A stretch of DNA of 64,000 bases from Aequitasia sp047973235 (GTDB lineage: Bacteria > Bacillota > Clostridia > Lachnospirales > Lachnospiraceae): NCBI GenBank assembly GCA_047973235.1, contig JBKEBP010000118.1, positions 10,287 to 74,286 on the forward strand, read 5' to 3'. Of this stretch, positions 26,905 to 35,134 are shown piece after piece. Position 1 is the stretch's first letter. Every line of letters begins with the position of its first letter. Under the pieces are notes generated by a model, which did not search any database, had not been told where the DNA came from, and saw nothing but the letters and a program-made list of their open reading frames with translations. Both the position numbers and the translations under genes were made by a program.

Positions 26905-27903
26905 ATGAAGAAAAAACTATTAGGACTTCTTCTATGCGTATGCATGGTTGGCTCACTAGTTGTGGGCTGCAGCACAGGAGACAAGAAGGCTGAAAGCAAA
27001 GACACTAAGGAAAGCAGCAGTGAAGCTAAAGGTGACAAAAAAGAAGGTGGCTACAAATTTGGATATACGTGTATGGATGGAACCAACCCATTCTTTGTAA
27101 CTTTAGAGGATACCATTAGAAAAGAAGTTGAGAAAAATGGTGATACACTTGTTTCAGTAGACCCGGCAAATGATGTTTCACTTCAAATTCAACAGATTGA
27201 AGATCTGATTTCACAAGGTATAGATGCAATGTTCTTAAACCCGGCAGAAGCAGAGGGTATATTACCTGCACTAGATGCATTGAAAGAAGCCAATATTCCA
27301 ATTATTAACTTTGATACAGAAGTAGCTGATATGAGTTATGTTGATAGTTATGTAGGATCAGATAATTACAATGCAGGTAAAGTTTGTGGTGAAGATTTAG
27401 TTGAAAAAGCTCCGGATGGAGGAAATATAATTGTATTAGATTCACCGACAATGAACTCTGTAGTAGACAGAACTAAAGGTTTCTTGGATGCTATTGATGG
27501 TAAGGGATTTAAAGTAGTTGCTCAGCAGGATGCTAAAGGAAACTTAGAGACTTCAATGGGAATCACAGAGGATTTACTTCAGGGAAACAGTGATGTTGTT
27601 GCTATATTTGGCGGAATTGAGCCAACAGCATTAGGAGCATTGGCAGCAGCCAATGCAGCAGGATTAACGGCTTGTATGATATACGGAGTTGATGGCTCAC
27701 CGGATATTAAAGCTGAGTTAGCATCAGGAGATTCATTGATTGAAGGTACCGGAGCACAATCACCGGTAAATATTGCAAAAAAATCAGTTGAGGTTATGTA
27801 TCAGTTACTTAAAGGCGAAAAAGTTGATGACAGATATCCGGTCGAAACTTTCTTAGTAACATCAGATAACGTTTCTGACTTTGGCACAGATGGATGGCAA
27901 TAA
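26905..27903 (+). CDS. Sugar ABC transporter substrate-binding lipoprotein (RbsB-like)
   Basis: A 332-residue lipoprotein that captures sugar outside the membrane. The signal peptide ends in the lipobox LVVGC (lipid-modified Cys at about 22), followed by a charged Ser/Lys linker and a Peripla_BP_4 domain with MDGTNPFFVTLED, IDAMFLNPAEAEG, SDNYNAGKVCGEDL and YGVDGSPDIKAEL. GTAGGAGGAAAAC precedes the ATG. It is the first gene of the import operon and is separated from the ATPase gene by a hairpin, which may raise its expression relative to the others. Related binding proteins carry ribose, xylose or other monosaccharides; here the ligand is not known. Confidence 0.92.
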   Translation: MKKKLLGLLLCVCMVGSLVVGCSTGDKKAESKDTKESSSEAKGDKKEGGYKFGYTCMDGTNPFFVTLEDTIRKEVEKNGDTLVSVDPANDVSLQIQQIEDLISQGIDAMFLNPAEAEGILPALDALKEANIPIINFDTEVADMSYVDSYVGSDNYNAGKVCGEDLVEKAPDGGNIIVLDSPTMNSVVDRTKGFLDAIDGKGFKVVAQQDAKGNLETSMGITEDLLQGNSDVVAIFGGIEPTALGALAAANAAGLTACMIYGVDGSPDIKAELASGDSLIEGTGAQSPVNIAKKSVEVMYQLLKGEKVDDRYPVETFLVTSDNVSDFGTDGWQ

Positions 27904-27922
27904 AGTAAGTTAGAGAGTTTTA

Positions 27923-27957
27923 TGGGTGCTTTATTCGATGAATAGAGCACCCAATTT
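27923..27957 (+). terminator. Intercistronic hairpin between binding protein and ATPase genes
   Basis: TGGGTGCTTTATTC (27923-27936) pairs with GAATAGAGCACCCA (27940-27953) apart from one bulge, and is followed by ATTTTAT. Its position inside a likely operon suggests partial termination or 3'-end protection of the binding-protein message, giving excess binding protein. Confidence 0.7.
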
Positions 27958-27978
27958 TATAAATCAGGAGGTTGCACA

Positions 27979-29463
27979 TTGAATAATAATAGCTTGCTAG
28001 AAATGAAAAATATTCATAAGCGTTTTCCGGGTGTATATGCTCTGAAAAATATTGATTTTGAACTGGAAAGAGGAGAAGTGCATGCGCTTTTAGGTGAAAA
28101 TGGGGCAGGAAAGTCTACATTAATAAAAGTGCTTGGCGGAATATACATTGCTGATGAAGGCGAAATATATATAGATGGACAAAAAGTATTGATTGAGGAT
28201 GTACGTACAGCTCAAAAAAACGGAGTTGCAATAATTCATCAGGAACTGGTTCTTGTTCCATATATGACAGTGGCAGAAAACATATTTCTGGGAAGAGAAT
28301 CCGGAGGTTCTTTATTTGTAAATAAGAGACAAATGAATGTTGCTGCTCAAAAGTTATTAGATGAGCATGAAATGGACATTAGAGCGACAACGCTTATCAA
28401 GGACTTAACAATTGCTCAACAACAGATGGTTGAGATAGTTAAAGCAATTTCTTACAATTCAAAAATATTGGTAATGGATGAACCTACATCTTCATTATCA
28501 GATAAGGAAGTGACATTTTTATTTAAGACTATGAAAAGGTTATTAAGTGATGGTGTGGGGATTATATATATATCCCATAAAATGAGTGAATTGGAAGAGA
28601 TATGCGATAGAGTAACTGTTATGCGTGATGGTGAAAATGTAGGGACGAAAGTAGTAAAAGAGACCAATAAAGATGAGCTGATCAAGATGATGGTCGGAAG
28701 GTCATTGACTAGCTACTATACAAGGGATTTTAATAAACAGGGAGATATTTTACTAAAATGTGAAAATATCACGGATGGAAAACTGGTAAAAGGCGTAAAC
28801 TTTGAAGTCCATAAAGGTGAGATTGTCGGATTTTCAGGATTGGTCGGAGCCGGACGTAGTGAGGTAATGAAGACTATTTTTGGACTAATGAAAAAGGGCA
28901 GCGGAGATATATATATAGATGGTAATAAGGTGAGTATTAAATCACCGGTAGATGCGATTAAGCATGGCCTTGCTTTGGTGCCCGAGGATAGAAAATCTGA
29001 AGGATTATATAAAGTACAAAGCGTAAGATATAACTCTACAATTGAAGTACTGGATCAATTCATAAAAGGAATTTTTGTAAATAGTAAGAAGGAACGAGAA
29101 ATTACACAAGACTATATTGATAAGATGTCTACAAAGACACCATCCCAAGAACAGGTAATGGGAAATCTATCCGGTGGAAATCAGCAAAAAGTTTTGATAG
29201 GTAGATGGTTAGCTACTAACCCTAAACTTCTAATACTTGATGAACCGACAAGGGGAGTTGATGTTGGAGCAAAATCAGAAATATACATAATAATGAATGA
29301 ATTGGTAAAGCATGGGGTTTCAATTATTATGGTATCTTCAGAGTTACCGGAGATATTGGGTATGAGTGACAGAATTTATGTGATGGCTCATGGAAAAATA
29401 AAGGGTGTGTTAAACCATGATGAAGCAACGCAAGAAAACATAATGAAATTTGCAGCAGAATAG
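27979..29463 (+). CDS. Sugar ABC transporter ATP-binding protein (two ATPase domains, RbsA/MglA type)
   Basis: A 494-residue duplicated ATPase powering monosaccharide import. Domain 1 has Walker A GENGAGKST (about residue 38), Walker B ILVMDEPTSSLS and an unusual signature. Domain 2 has the degenerate P-loop GLVGAGRSEV, the signature LSGGNQQKVLIGRWL and LLILDEPTRGVDVG, as is usual for this family. Translation starts at TTG 27979, 6 bases after CAGGAGG. It lies between the binding lipoprotein and the permease genes. Sugar specificity is not encoded here. Confidence 0.94.
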   Translation: MNNNSLLEMKNIHKRFPGVYALKNIDFELERGEVHALLGENGAGKSTLIKVLGGIYIADEGEIYIDGQKVLIEDVRTAQKNGVAIIHQELVLVPYMTVAENIFLGRESGGSLFVNKRQMNVAAQKLLDEHEMDIRATTLIKDLTIAQQQMVEIVKAISYNSKILVMDEPTSSLSDKEVTFLFKTMKRLLSDGVGIIYISHKMSELEEICDRVTVMRDGENVGTKVVKETNKDELIKMMVGRSLTSYYTRDFNKQGDILLKCENITDGKLVKGVNFEVHKGEIVGFSGLVGAGRSEVMKTIFGLMKKGSGDIYIDGNKVSIKSPVDAIKHGLALVPEDRKSEGLYKVQSVRYNSTIEVLDQFIKGIFVNSKKEREITQDYIDKMSTKTPSQEQVMGNLSGGNQQKVLIGRWLATNPKLLILDEPTRGVDVGAKSEIYIIMNELVKHGVSIIMVSSELPEILGMSDRIYVMAHGKIKGVLNHDEATQENIMKFAAE

Positions 29464-29472
29464 GAGAATAAA

Positions 29473-30465
29473 ATGTCGGAAAAGAAGAAAAAAGCAACTT
29501 CATCAGGAGGATATGGTGAAGTAATAAAGGTTTATTTTAAAGAAAATATGGGAATTTTGATTGCTTTCGCAGTTCTGTGTCTTTTTCTATCGTTCTATCC
29601 AGCGACAAGCGATTCATTTTTTACAAGGCAGAATGTATTTAATATTTTGCGACAAATATCAACGAACTTGTTTTTAGCTTGTGGTATGACAATGGTCATC
29701 ATTCTAGGTGGAATCGATTTATCTGTAGGTTCAATTATTGCACTATCAGGCTGTGTTGCAGCAGGTTGTGTTGCAAGATATAGCTTGCCATTGCCGGCTG
29801 CTTTAATAGCAGGACTTTTAATCGGTTTACTCGTAGGAGTTTTTAATGGTATTATAATTGCCAAAACAACAATCCCCTCATTTATAGTCACCTTGGCGAC
29901 AATGAATATAGCTAAAGGATTAGCATATGTATACACAGGAGGTTCTCCGGTACGTGTTGTAACTAAAGAGTGGCAATTTGTCGGAGCAGGATATGTAGGT
30001 ATTTTCCCAACACCGGTAATAATTCTTATTGTTGTATTAATAATTACAGGAATAATAATGAACAAAACAAAATTGGGACGCCATATTTATGCAGTAGGTG
30101 GAAATATGCAAGCGGCCGAGTTTTCAGGTATTAAAGTGGCCAGAGTCAAGTTCTTAGTACATGCGTTTTCAGGACTTATGGCAGGACTTGCAGGTATAGT
30201 ACTAGCGTCACGTATGTATTCCGGACAACCAACCGCAGGTGAAGGATCTGAAATGGATGCCATCGCAGCAGTTGTAGTTGGTGGTACTTCTATGGCAGGT
30301 GGTAGTGGTAAAATTGGTGGTACTATTATTGGTGGATTAATCATAGGAGTCTTAAACAATGGTTTGAATTTACTTAATGTAAACTCATTTTGGCAGTATG
30401 TTGTCAAGGGAGTTGTTATCTTATTAGCAGTATTCATTGACTACTTTAGAAACAAGAAAAAGTAA
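29473..30465 (+). CDS. Sugar ABC transporter permease (RbsC-like)
   Basis: A 330-residue inner-membrane permease with eight to ten hydrophobic segments and the typical motifs ACGMTMVIILGGIDLSVGSI (about 70-90), GVFNGIIIAKTTIPSFIVTL and AAVVVGGTSMAGGSGKIGGT (about 265-285). It starts 9 bases after the ATPase stop, with AGGAGAATAAA as ribosome binding site. Two copies would form the channel with the ATPase at 27979 and the lipoprotein at 26905. Confidence 0.94.
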   Translation: MSEKKKKATSSGGYGEVIKVYFKENMGILIAFAVLCLFLSFYPATSDSFFTRQNVFNILRQISTNLFLACGMTMVIILGGIDLSVGSIIALSGCVAAGCVARYSLPLPAALIAGLLIGLLVGVFNGIIIAKTTIPSFIVTLATMNIAKGLAYVYTGGSPVRVVTKEWQFVGAGYVGIFPTPVIILIVVLIITGIIMNKTKLGRHIYAVGGNMQAAEFSGIKVARVKFLVHAFSGLMAGLAGIVLASRMYSGQPTAGEGSEMDAIAAVVVGGTSMAGGSGKIGGTIIGGLIIGVLNNGLNLLNVNSFWQYVVKGVVILLAVFIDYFRNKKK

Positions 30466-30487
30466 TAGACATTAGGAGGAAATAAAT

Positions 30488-31378
30488 ATGTTAGTTTCAT
30501 TAAAACCTTTAATGGAAGATGCAGTAAAAAAAGGATATGCAGTGGGTGCATTTAATTGCCCGAATCTCGAATCTGTCATGGCTATAATAAATGCTGCCGA
30601 GAAGGCTAAAATGCCTGTAATATTAAATTATGCAGAAGTCCATGGAAATTTAATATCTATGGAGGATATAGCACCTATTATGCTGTAGTTTGCCAAGAAA
30701 GCGAGTGTACCTGTATGTGTACATTTAGACCACGGACAGTCTATAGAAAGCTGTATAAAAGCAATAAGATTAGGGTTTAGCTCGGTTATGATAGATTCTT
30801 CCTCGTCAAGTTATGCAGAAAATGTTAAAATAACTAAAGAAGTTGTTCGATTGGCTCATAGCATCGATGTGACAGTAGAAGCGGAATTGGGGCATATATT
30901 TGCTTCTGAGGCCGGTCTTGTAGAGGGAGGAGTTAAAGTCGAAACAGCGGAATCTTTTAATGATTTGGATGACGTATATACTAATCCTGATACGGCTAAG
31001 GATTTTGTTGATAAAACAGGGGTTGATGTTCTTGCAATTGCATTTGGTACAGCACATGGAATCTATACTAAAAAACCGGTCCTTGATTTAGACAGGATAA
31101 GCAAGATTAAAGAAAAAATAGATATTCCTTTCGTTATGCATGGAGGTTCAGGACTTAGTAAGGATGAATTTCAAACTGCAATTAAAAATGGAATTAGGAA
31201 AATCAATTATTATACATATATGACCCTTGCAGGTGGCGATGCTATTAAAAACGAGATAGAGAGTAAGATAAAAGATGAAGGCAATAGGATATTCTTCCAT
31301 GATATACCTGTAATAGCTACAAAGGCAATGGAAAAAAATGTAACTGAGGCTATAGAAATATTTTCACTTAGAAAGTAG
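30488..31378 (+). pseudogene. Class II fructose-bisphosphate-type aldolase, interrupted by an in-frame TAG
   Basis: The frame encodes a class II ketose-bisphosphate aldolase (GatY/KbaY/Fba family) of about 296 codons: KKGYAVGAFNCPNLESVMA, then after a TAG at 30686-30688 the same frame continues FAKKASVPVCVHLDHGQS with the zinc-site HLDHG, AELGHIFASE, AFGTAHGIY and the zinc-site MHGGSGLS. Homology runs through the stop without loss, so it is a single nonsense change (CTG TAG TTT) rather than two genes. The downstream ORF begins at ATG 30788, after the HLDH motif and without a ribosome binding site, so it would be inactive. ATTAGGAGG precedes the first ATG. Pseudogene, amber suppression or a base-call error are all possible. 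Confidence 0.85.
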
Positions 31379-31386
31379 GTATTAGT

Positions 31387-32061
31387 ATGAAAAGATCTGA
31401 AATTAATCATGCACTAAAAAGAATGCAAAAAATGATCGATGAACAAAAGATTTCACTACCCCCTTTTTGTAATTGGACCCCTAAAGAGTGGGAAGATAAA
31501 GGCAGTGAATATGATGAAATAAGAGACAACATGCTAGGTTGGGATATTACGGATTTCGGATTGGGCGACTTTAAGCAAAAGGGATTTTCACTTATAACGT
31601 TAAGAAATGGAAATGTCTCAAATGATAAATATAAAAAGCCATATGCTGAGAAGTTGTTATATCTGGAAGAGGGACAAACAGCAGAGATGCATTATCACAA
31701 ATATAAAATGGAGGATATCATAAATCGCGGCGGAGGAAATGTAATTATTACTGTTTATAATTCTACTAAAGACGGAATATTCGATAACACAGATGTCACA
31801 GTATATAGTGATGGCAGACGTTTTGTGGTAAAAGCCGGAACAAAGGTGACTTTGAAACCGGGTGAAAGCATAACGGTTACACGAGGATTGTACCATGATT
31901 TTGCAGTAGAGAGTGGACATGGTCCGGTACTTTTGGGCGAAGTATCCATGACAAATGATGATACAACGGATAACTATTTTTATAATCCTAAAGTTGGAAG
32001 ATTTCCTCAAATTGAAGAAGATGAAGAGCCTTATCGCTTATTATGCAACGAATATCACTAG
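31387..32061 (+). CDS. D-lyxose ketol-isomerase (cupin family)
   Basis: A 224-residue cupin-fold sugar isomerase matching the longer type of D-lyxose isomerase (EC 5.3.1.15). The motif QTAEMHYHKYKMEDIINRGG (about residues 98-118) carries the HxH metal ligands and a glutamate, and the later LKPGESITVTRGLYHDF supplies the last histidine. Family members interconvert D-lyxose with D-xylulose, and often D-mannose with D-fructose. It lies 8 bases after the aldolase frame and 18 before a PfkB kinase, defining an isomerase-kinase-aldolase set downstream of the importer. Confidence 0.88.
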   Translation: MKRSEINHALKRMQKMIDEQKISLPPFCNWTPKEWEDKGSEYDEIRDNMLGWDITDFGLGDFKQKGFSLITLRNGNVSNDKYKKPYAEKLLYLEEGQTAEMHYHKYKMEDIINRGGGNVIITVYNSTKDGIFDNTDVTVYSDGRRFVVKAGTKVTLKPGESITVTRGLYHDFAVESGHGPVLLGEVSMTNDDTTDNYFYNPKVGRFPQIEEDEEPYRLLCNEYH

Positions 32062-32079
32062 TAGAAGGAGAAATTGTAT

Positions 32080-33054
32080 ATGTATAGTAAAGGAATTAGC
32101 CTTGCAGGAAATTTAATTGCAGACATAGGGTATACAATTGATGCATATCCGGATAAAGGCAATTTGGCACATATATCAAATCCTATTAATCATACCGGAG
32201 GAATGTGCAACATTCTTATTGATTTAGCGAGACTTGATGATATTATTCCACTTATGGTGAGTGGACGTATAGGCGATGATGAAAACGGTGAATTCATTCT
32301 TAATTCTCTAAAAAAATATGGTAACATCAATGGCGAAAATATTCACAAAAATGGTCGAACTGCGATTACATATGTGATGAATGAATCAGGCGATAAAGAA
32401 AGAACATTTTTCTACGACCCCGGTAATAGTACTCAGTTTTGTATTGATGATATCGACTTTGAGAAAATCAAATCAGATATTTTTATATTAGAGTATTTAT
32501 TAACACTAGGTACTCTTGATGAACCGGATGATGTTTTTGGAACAAAGGCAGGAGAGGTGCTGGCTAGGGCGAAGGAATGTGGAATGAAAACGGTAATTGA
32601 TATGGTTTCAGAAGACAGTAGTCGTTATGAAACGGTAGTCAGACCAACATTAAAATATGTGGATTATTACATTTCAAATGAAGTTGAAGCAAGTGGTGTT
32701 GTAGGAGAAAAGCTATTTGATGAACATGGTGTTGATGAAAACAAGATAGAAAATGCACTTCATACAATAAAGAACTATGGTGTAAATGACTGGATAATAA
32801 TTCACTCACCTAAGTGTGGATATGGACTGGATTGTCGTAGCAATAAGTATTATAGAGTGCCAAGTATGAAACTTCCAAAGGGATATATCAAGGGCAAAAC
32901 CGGAGCAGGTGATGCTTTTTGTGCAGGAATTGTGTATGCAGCATATCGTGGAATGAACATAGGAAAAGCGCTTAAACTTGGAGCTAAATGCGCGGCTCAA
33001 TCCTTGTCTGAAGAGGATAGCAATTCAGGAATTAGAAACTATGCAGATGAATAA
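32080..33054 (+). CDS. PfkB-family carbohydrate kinase
   Basis: A 324-residue ribokinase-like sugar kinase. The N-terminal GNLIADIGYTIDAYP and the glycine pair in NHTGGMCNILIDLARL match PfkB signature 1. The C-terminal signature with the anion hole and catalytic base is GKTGAGDAFCAGIVYAAYRG (about 268-287). I place the start at ATG 32080, 9 bases after AAGGAG, instead of TTG 32074. It follows the lyxose isomerase and probably phosphorylates the ketose it produces, which the aldolase would then cleave. The position phosphorylated is unknown. Confidence 0.88.
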   Translation: MYSKGISLAGNLIADIGYTIDAYPDKGNLAHISNPINHTGGMCNILIDLARLDDIIPLMVSGRIGDDENGEFILNSLKKYGNINGENIHKNGRTAITYVMNESGDKERTFFYDPGNSTQFCIDDIDFEKIKSDIFILEYLLTLGTLDEPDDVFGTKAGEVLARAKECGMKTVIDMVSEDSSRYETVVRPTLKYVDYYISNEVEASGVVGEKLFDEHGVDENKIENALHTIKNYGVNDWIIIHSPKCGYGLDCRSNKYYRVPSMKLPKGYIKGKTGAGDAFCAGIVYAAYRGMNIGKALKLGAKCAAQSLSEEDSNSGIRNYADE

Positions 33055-33061
33055 GAAAAAC

Positions 33062-33112
33062 AAAGGCTGTTCACCCATTAGTAAAAACAATTACTAGTGA
33101 ATGACAGCCTTC
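33062..33112. terminator. Bidirectional terminator-like hairpin
   Basis: AAGGCTGTTCAC near 33062 pairs imperfectly with GTGAATGACAGCCTT ending near 33113, with an inner TAGTAA/TTACTA stem. It lies between the kinase gene and the convergent DUF975 gene and can serve both. Confidence 0.7.
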
Positions 33113-33121
33113 TATGATTAC

Positions 33122-34234
33122 TCAGCTTATATATGTAGTCGTAATATTATAGCTTTGATAATCCGTAACACCCTTTCCGGTGTTTGGATGTGATATTGAA
33201 TGTATCAGATCAGCAGCAAACAAAAGTAATAGGATTGCGGCTATAACCCAAGCAATACGTGTCGGAATCTTACTTAGTAAATTATCTATAAGTGGAGCGA
33301 CGATATATATGATTGCATAGCACCCCAGAGCAAAGAAAAGAAGCCCTTCAAGACATACGCGACCATTAATGTTTAATAGATATCCGGAATAATCCCACCA
33401 CTTCATTCCATGTGTTGCTTCAAGATACCAAGATGAAATATACTCAACAATGCCACAAACCAACATGGATAGTATGAAAGTTAGCGCTCGCTTTTCTCTG
33501 AAAGGTTTTAACAGTATCAATACGAATACACTACCTGCACCATAAATTGGCAGCCACGGGCCAAAGAGCACACCACTATTAACGAAAGTACCATCAGAAA
33601 TCAAATGAATGCTAACTTCCCATAACCAACCCACAAAAGCAAAAGTAAAGAATATGAGAATAAGATGTTGAATTGAGTAGTTTTTTCTAAAATCAACACT
33701 TAGCCACTTCCTTGAAGGAGCTGCCTGTATACTGAATTTCTCGTTGGGATAAACATCAGTTACAGCTTCATCTATATCAAGAGAATTGTCATTCAAATAT
33801 TCGATAAGAGGCATATTGTTTTCTTTAGCTTTTTTTCTTAAAAGCATATACACTTCTGAATATGTAGCGGTTTGATATGGATTGAGGTAAAATACACTTA
33901 CAAGACCAAAGGTAAGGCCACTTAGAATATTCCAACCTATAAATGATAATTCCAATACAAAAGTTTTCCATTTATAACCATTCATCATCTGTCTGGAAAG
34001 TTTTATAGCAGTTTTACCATCAATCTCAGGATTCTCTGCGATAATGAAAGGAACCATTTTGTAGGAGTAACGCTTAATAAAGAAACCAACAATAGTTAAT
34101 GTCCATAAGAACTCATAGATTACAGTGCGAAGCATTACAAATCCGATTTTCAGAGTACGTTTAAGCCGGAAACCAAAGAGAACTTTTTCTGATTTAGTAT
34201 CATAATATCGCCTAGCTTCCAAGAAGACTCTCAT
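33122..34234 (-). CDS. DUF975 C-terminal part fused to ABC_trans_CmpB-type membrane domain (frameshifted)
   Basis: Residues 1-140 of this 370-residue frame are the C-terminal half of a DUF975 integral membrane protein (RRYYDTKSEKVLFGF, MVPFIIAENPEIDGKTAIKL, SRQMMNGYKWKTFVLEL). Residues about 190-330 form a second membrane domain of the putative ABC-transporter CmpB type (AFVGWLWEVSIHLISDGTF, GPWLPIYGAG, CGIVEYISSWYLEATHG). The missing N-terminal half is encoded just upstream at 34254-34712 in another frame. The codons before its ATG continue the conserved protein as FLGKVLYVGG, so the ATG at 34234 is not a natural start. The substrate and role are unknown. Confidence 0.75.
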   Translation of the reverse strand: MRVFLEARRYYDTKSEKVLFGFRLKRTLKIGFVMLRTVIYEFLWTLTIVGFFIKRYSYKMVPFIIAENPEIDGKTAIKLSRQMMNGYKWKTFVLELSFIGWNILSGLTFGLVSVFYLNPYQTATYSEVYMLLRKKAKENNMPLIEYLNDNSLDIDEAVTDVYPNEKFSIQAAPSRKWLSVDFRKNYSIQHLILIFFTFAFVGWLWEVSIHLISDGTFVNSGVLFGPWLPIYGAGSVFVLILLKPFREKRALTFILSMLVCGIVEYISSWYLEATHGMKWWDYSGYLLNINGRVCLEGLLFFALGCYAIIYIVAPLIDNLLSKIPTRIAWVIAAILLLLFAADLIHSISHPNTGKGVTDYQSYNITTTYIS

Positions 34235-34253
34235 ACCACCAACGTATAAGACT

Positions 34254-34712
34254 TTACCTAAAAAATATAGTCACTAACAACTGTAATAAACCTGCTAATA
34301 GTATAATTATTCCGGAGCTAACTTTATCTTTAAATATTATATGATTAACTGAGTTGATTAAATTAGATGCTACATCACCACTTCCGGTAAGTGAGTTGAA
34401 TGCTTTTGCTAAAATACCACGGGTAGGATGATAGGATTCGGCTTTTTCTTCAACACTTTCTTCGGCATTATCTATACCATTTAGTCCATTAATAAGATCA
34501 TCAACTACCTTAGAATCCGCTGAAGAAGACATTGAATTTAATATTGTACTTCCGGCAGCACCTGCATCCAAAGAACTAAGCAGCTGTTCCTTAGTACCTT
34601 CAAACGTTCCTGATATAAACATCAAAATAATACAAACTAATACTAAAACACTATAATTTTCTTTTACCGTTACTTTTGCATGATTTTTAAAATATTTTCG
34701 GTTCCACCCCAT
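34254..34712 (-). CDS. DUF975 membrane protein, N-terminal part (frameshifted)
   Basis: A 152-residue frame starting MGWNRKYFKNHAKVTVKENY, the usual beginning of DUF975 proteins, with a membrane helix (about 22-37), an extended Ser/Ala-rich external segment and a second helix ending LLQLLVTIFFR before the stop. AAAAGGAGAGTTACTT precedes the ATG. The frame is lost in a run of six A on the plus strand (34260-34265, T6 on the coding strand). With five T the protein would run on as IFLGKV into the 33122-34234 frame. The two pieces are therefore one gene with a one-base indel. Confidence 0.78.
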   Translation of the reverse strand: MGWNRKYFKNHAKVTVKENYSVLVLVCIILMFISGTFEGTKEQLLSSLDAGAAGSTILNSMSSSADSKVVDDLINGLNGIDNAEESVEEKAESYHPTRGILAKAFNSLTGSGDVASNLINSVNHIIFKDKVSSGIIILLAGLLQLLVTIFFR

Positions 34713-34844
34713 AAGTAACTCTCCTTTTGTCGCTTAATAGCTATCGATATTAAATATATCAATTGTAGTCATTTATGTCAAATAACACTTGCATTTGTAT
34801 TTTACTTATGATAGTATACGTAAATAATTTATTTTGAAATGCGA

Positions 34845-35085
34845 AGAAAGAGACTTTTGTTTTCACGAACTATACAGAAATGAGACGTCACCGGCTGAGA
34901 GCGTCACTAAAGGAACGAAATCGAAGGAACACTCTGGAGCAGATTGGTTGAAGTAGTAGTAGGCTGATACGAGTAGCATACGTTACATGCTTTTAGAGAT
35001 GAGCAAGACATTTGCTTAATGCGGGTGGTACCGCGGATATTATAATTATTCGCCCCGGAATACATAAGTATTCCGGGGCTTTTTA
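34845..35085 (+). promoter_or_regulatory. T-box riboswitch (probable tRNA-Asn specifier) upstream of aspS
   Basis: The leader has the conserved GGCTGAGAG element in stem I, the T-box sequence GGGTGGTACCGCGG (35023-35036) and a terminator hairpin (GCCCCGGAATA/TATTCCGGGGC then TTTTT). Aligning the 3' side of stem I with the tyrS leader in this window places the specifier at 34928-34930, which reads AAC, exactly 10 bases before the end of CTCTGGAGC as TAC is before CTCTAAGC in tyrS. AAC is an asparagine codon. Uncharged tRNA-Asn would favour the antiterminator and expression of aspS and the genes behind it. A promoter is not clear; TTGCAT at 34789 is a possible -35. Confidence 0.88.
35052..35085 (+). 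terminator. T-box leader terminator
   Basis: GCCCCGGAATA (35052-35062) pairs perfectly with TATTCCGGGGC (35069-35079), followed by TTTTTATATT. Its 5' arm lies downstream of the T-box sequence; the antiterminator would form from the T-box sequence and preceding bases. Confidence 0.92.
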
Positions 35086-35134
35086 TATTGCTTCTTGGAA
35101 TACGAGACAACTACAGAAAAGGAGTGTATTTCAT

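Noticed and set aside
30788..31378. Independent 196-residue aldolase gene
   Set aside because: No ribosome binding site, the start falls after the HLDH zinc motif, and upstream homology continues in the same frame through the TAG.
35012..35134. Earlier start for aspS
   Set aside because: This stretch is the T-box antiterminator/terminator; AAAGGAG precedes ATG 35135.
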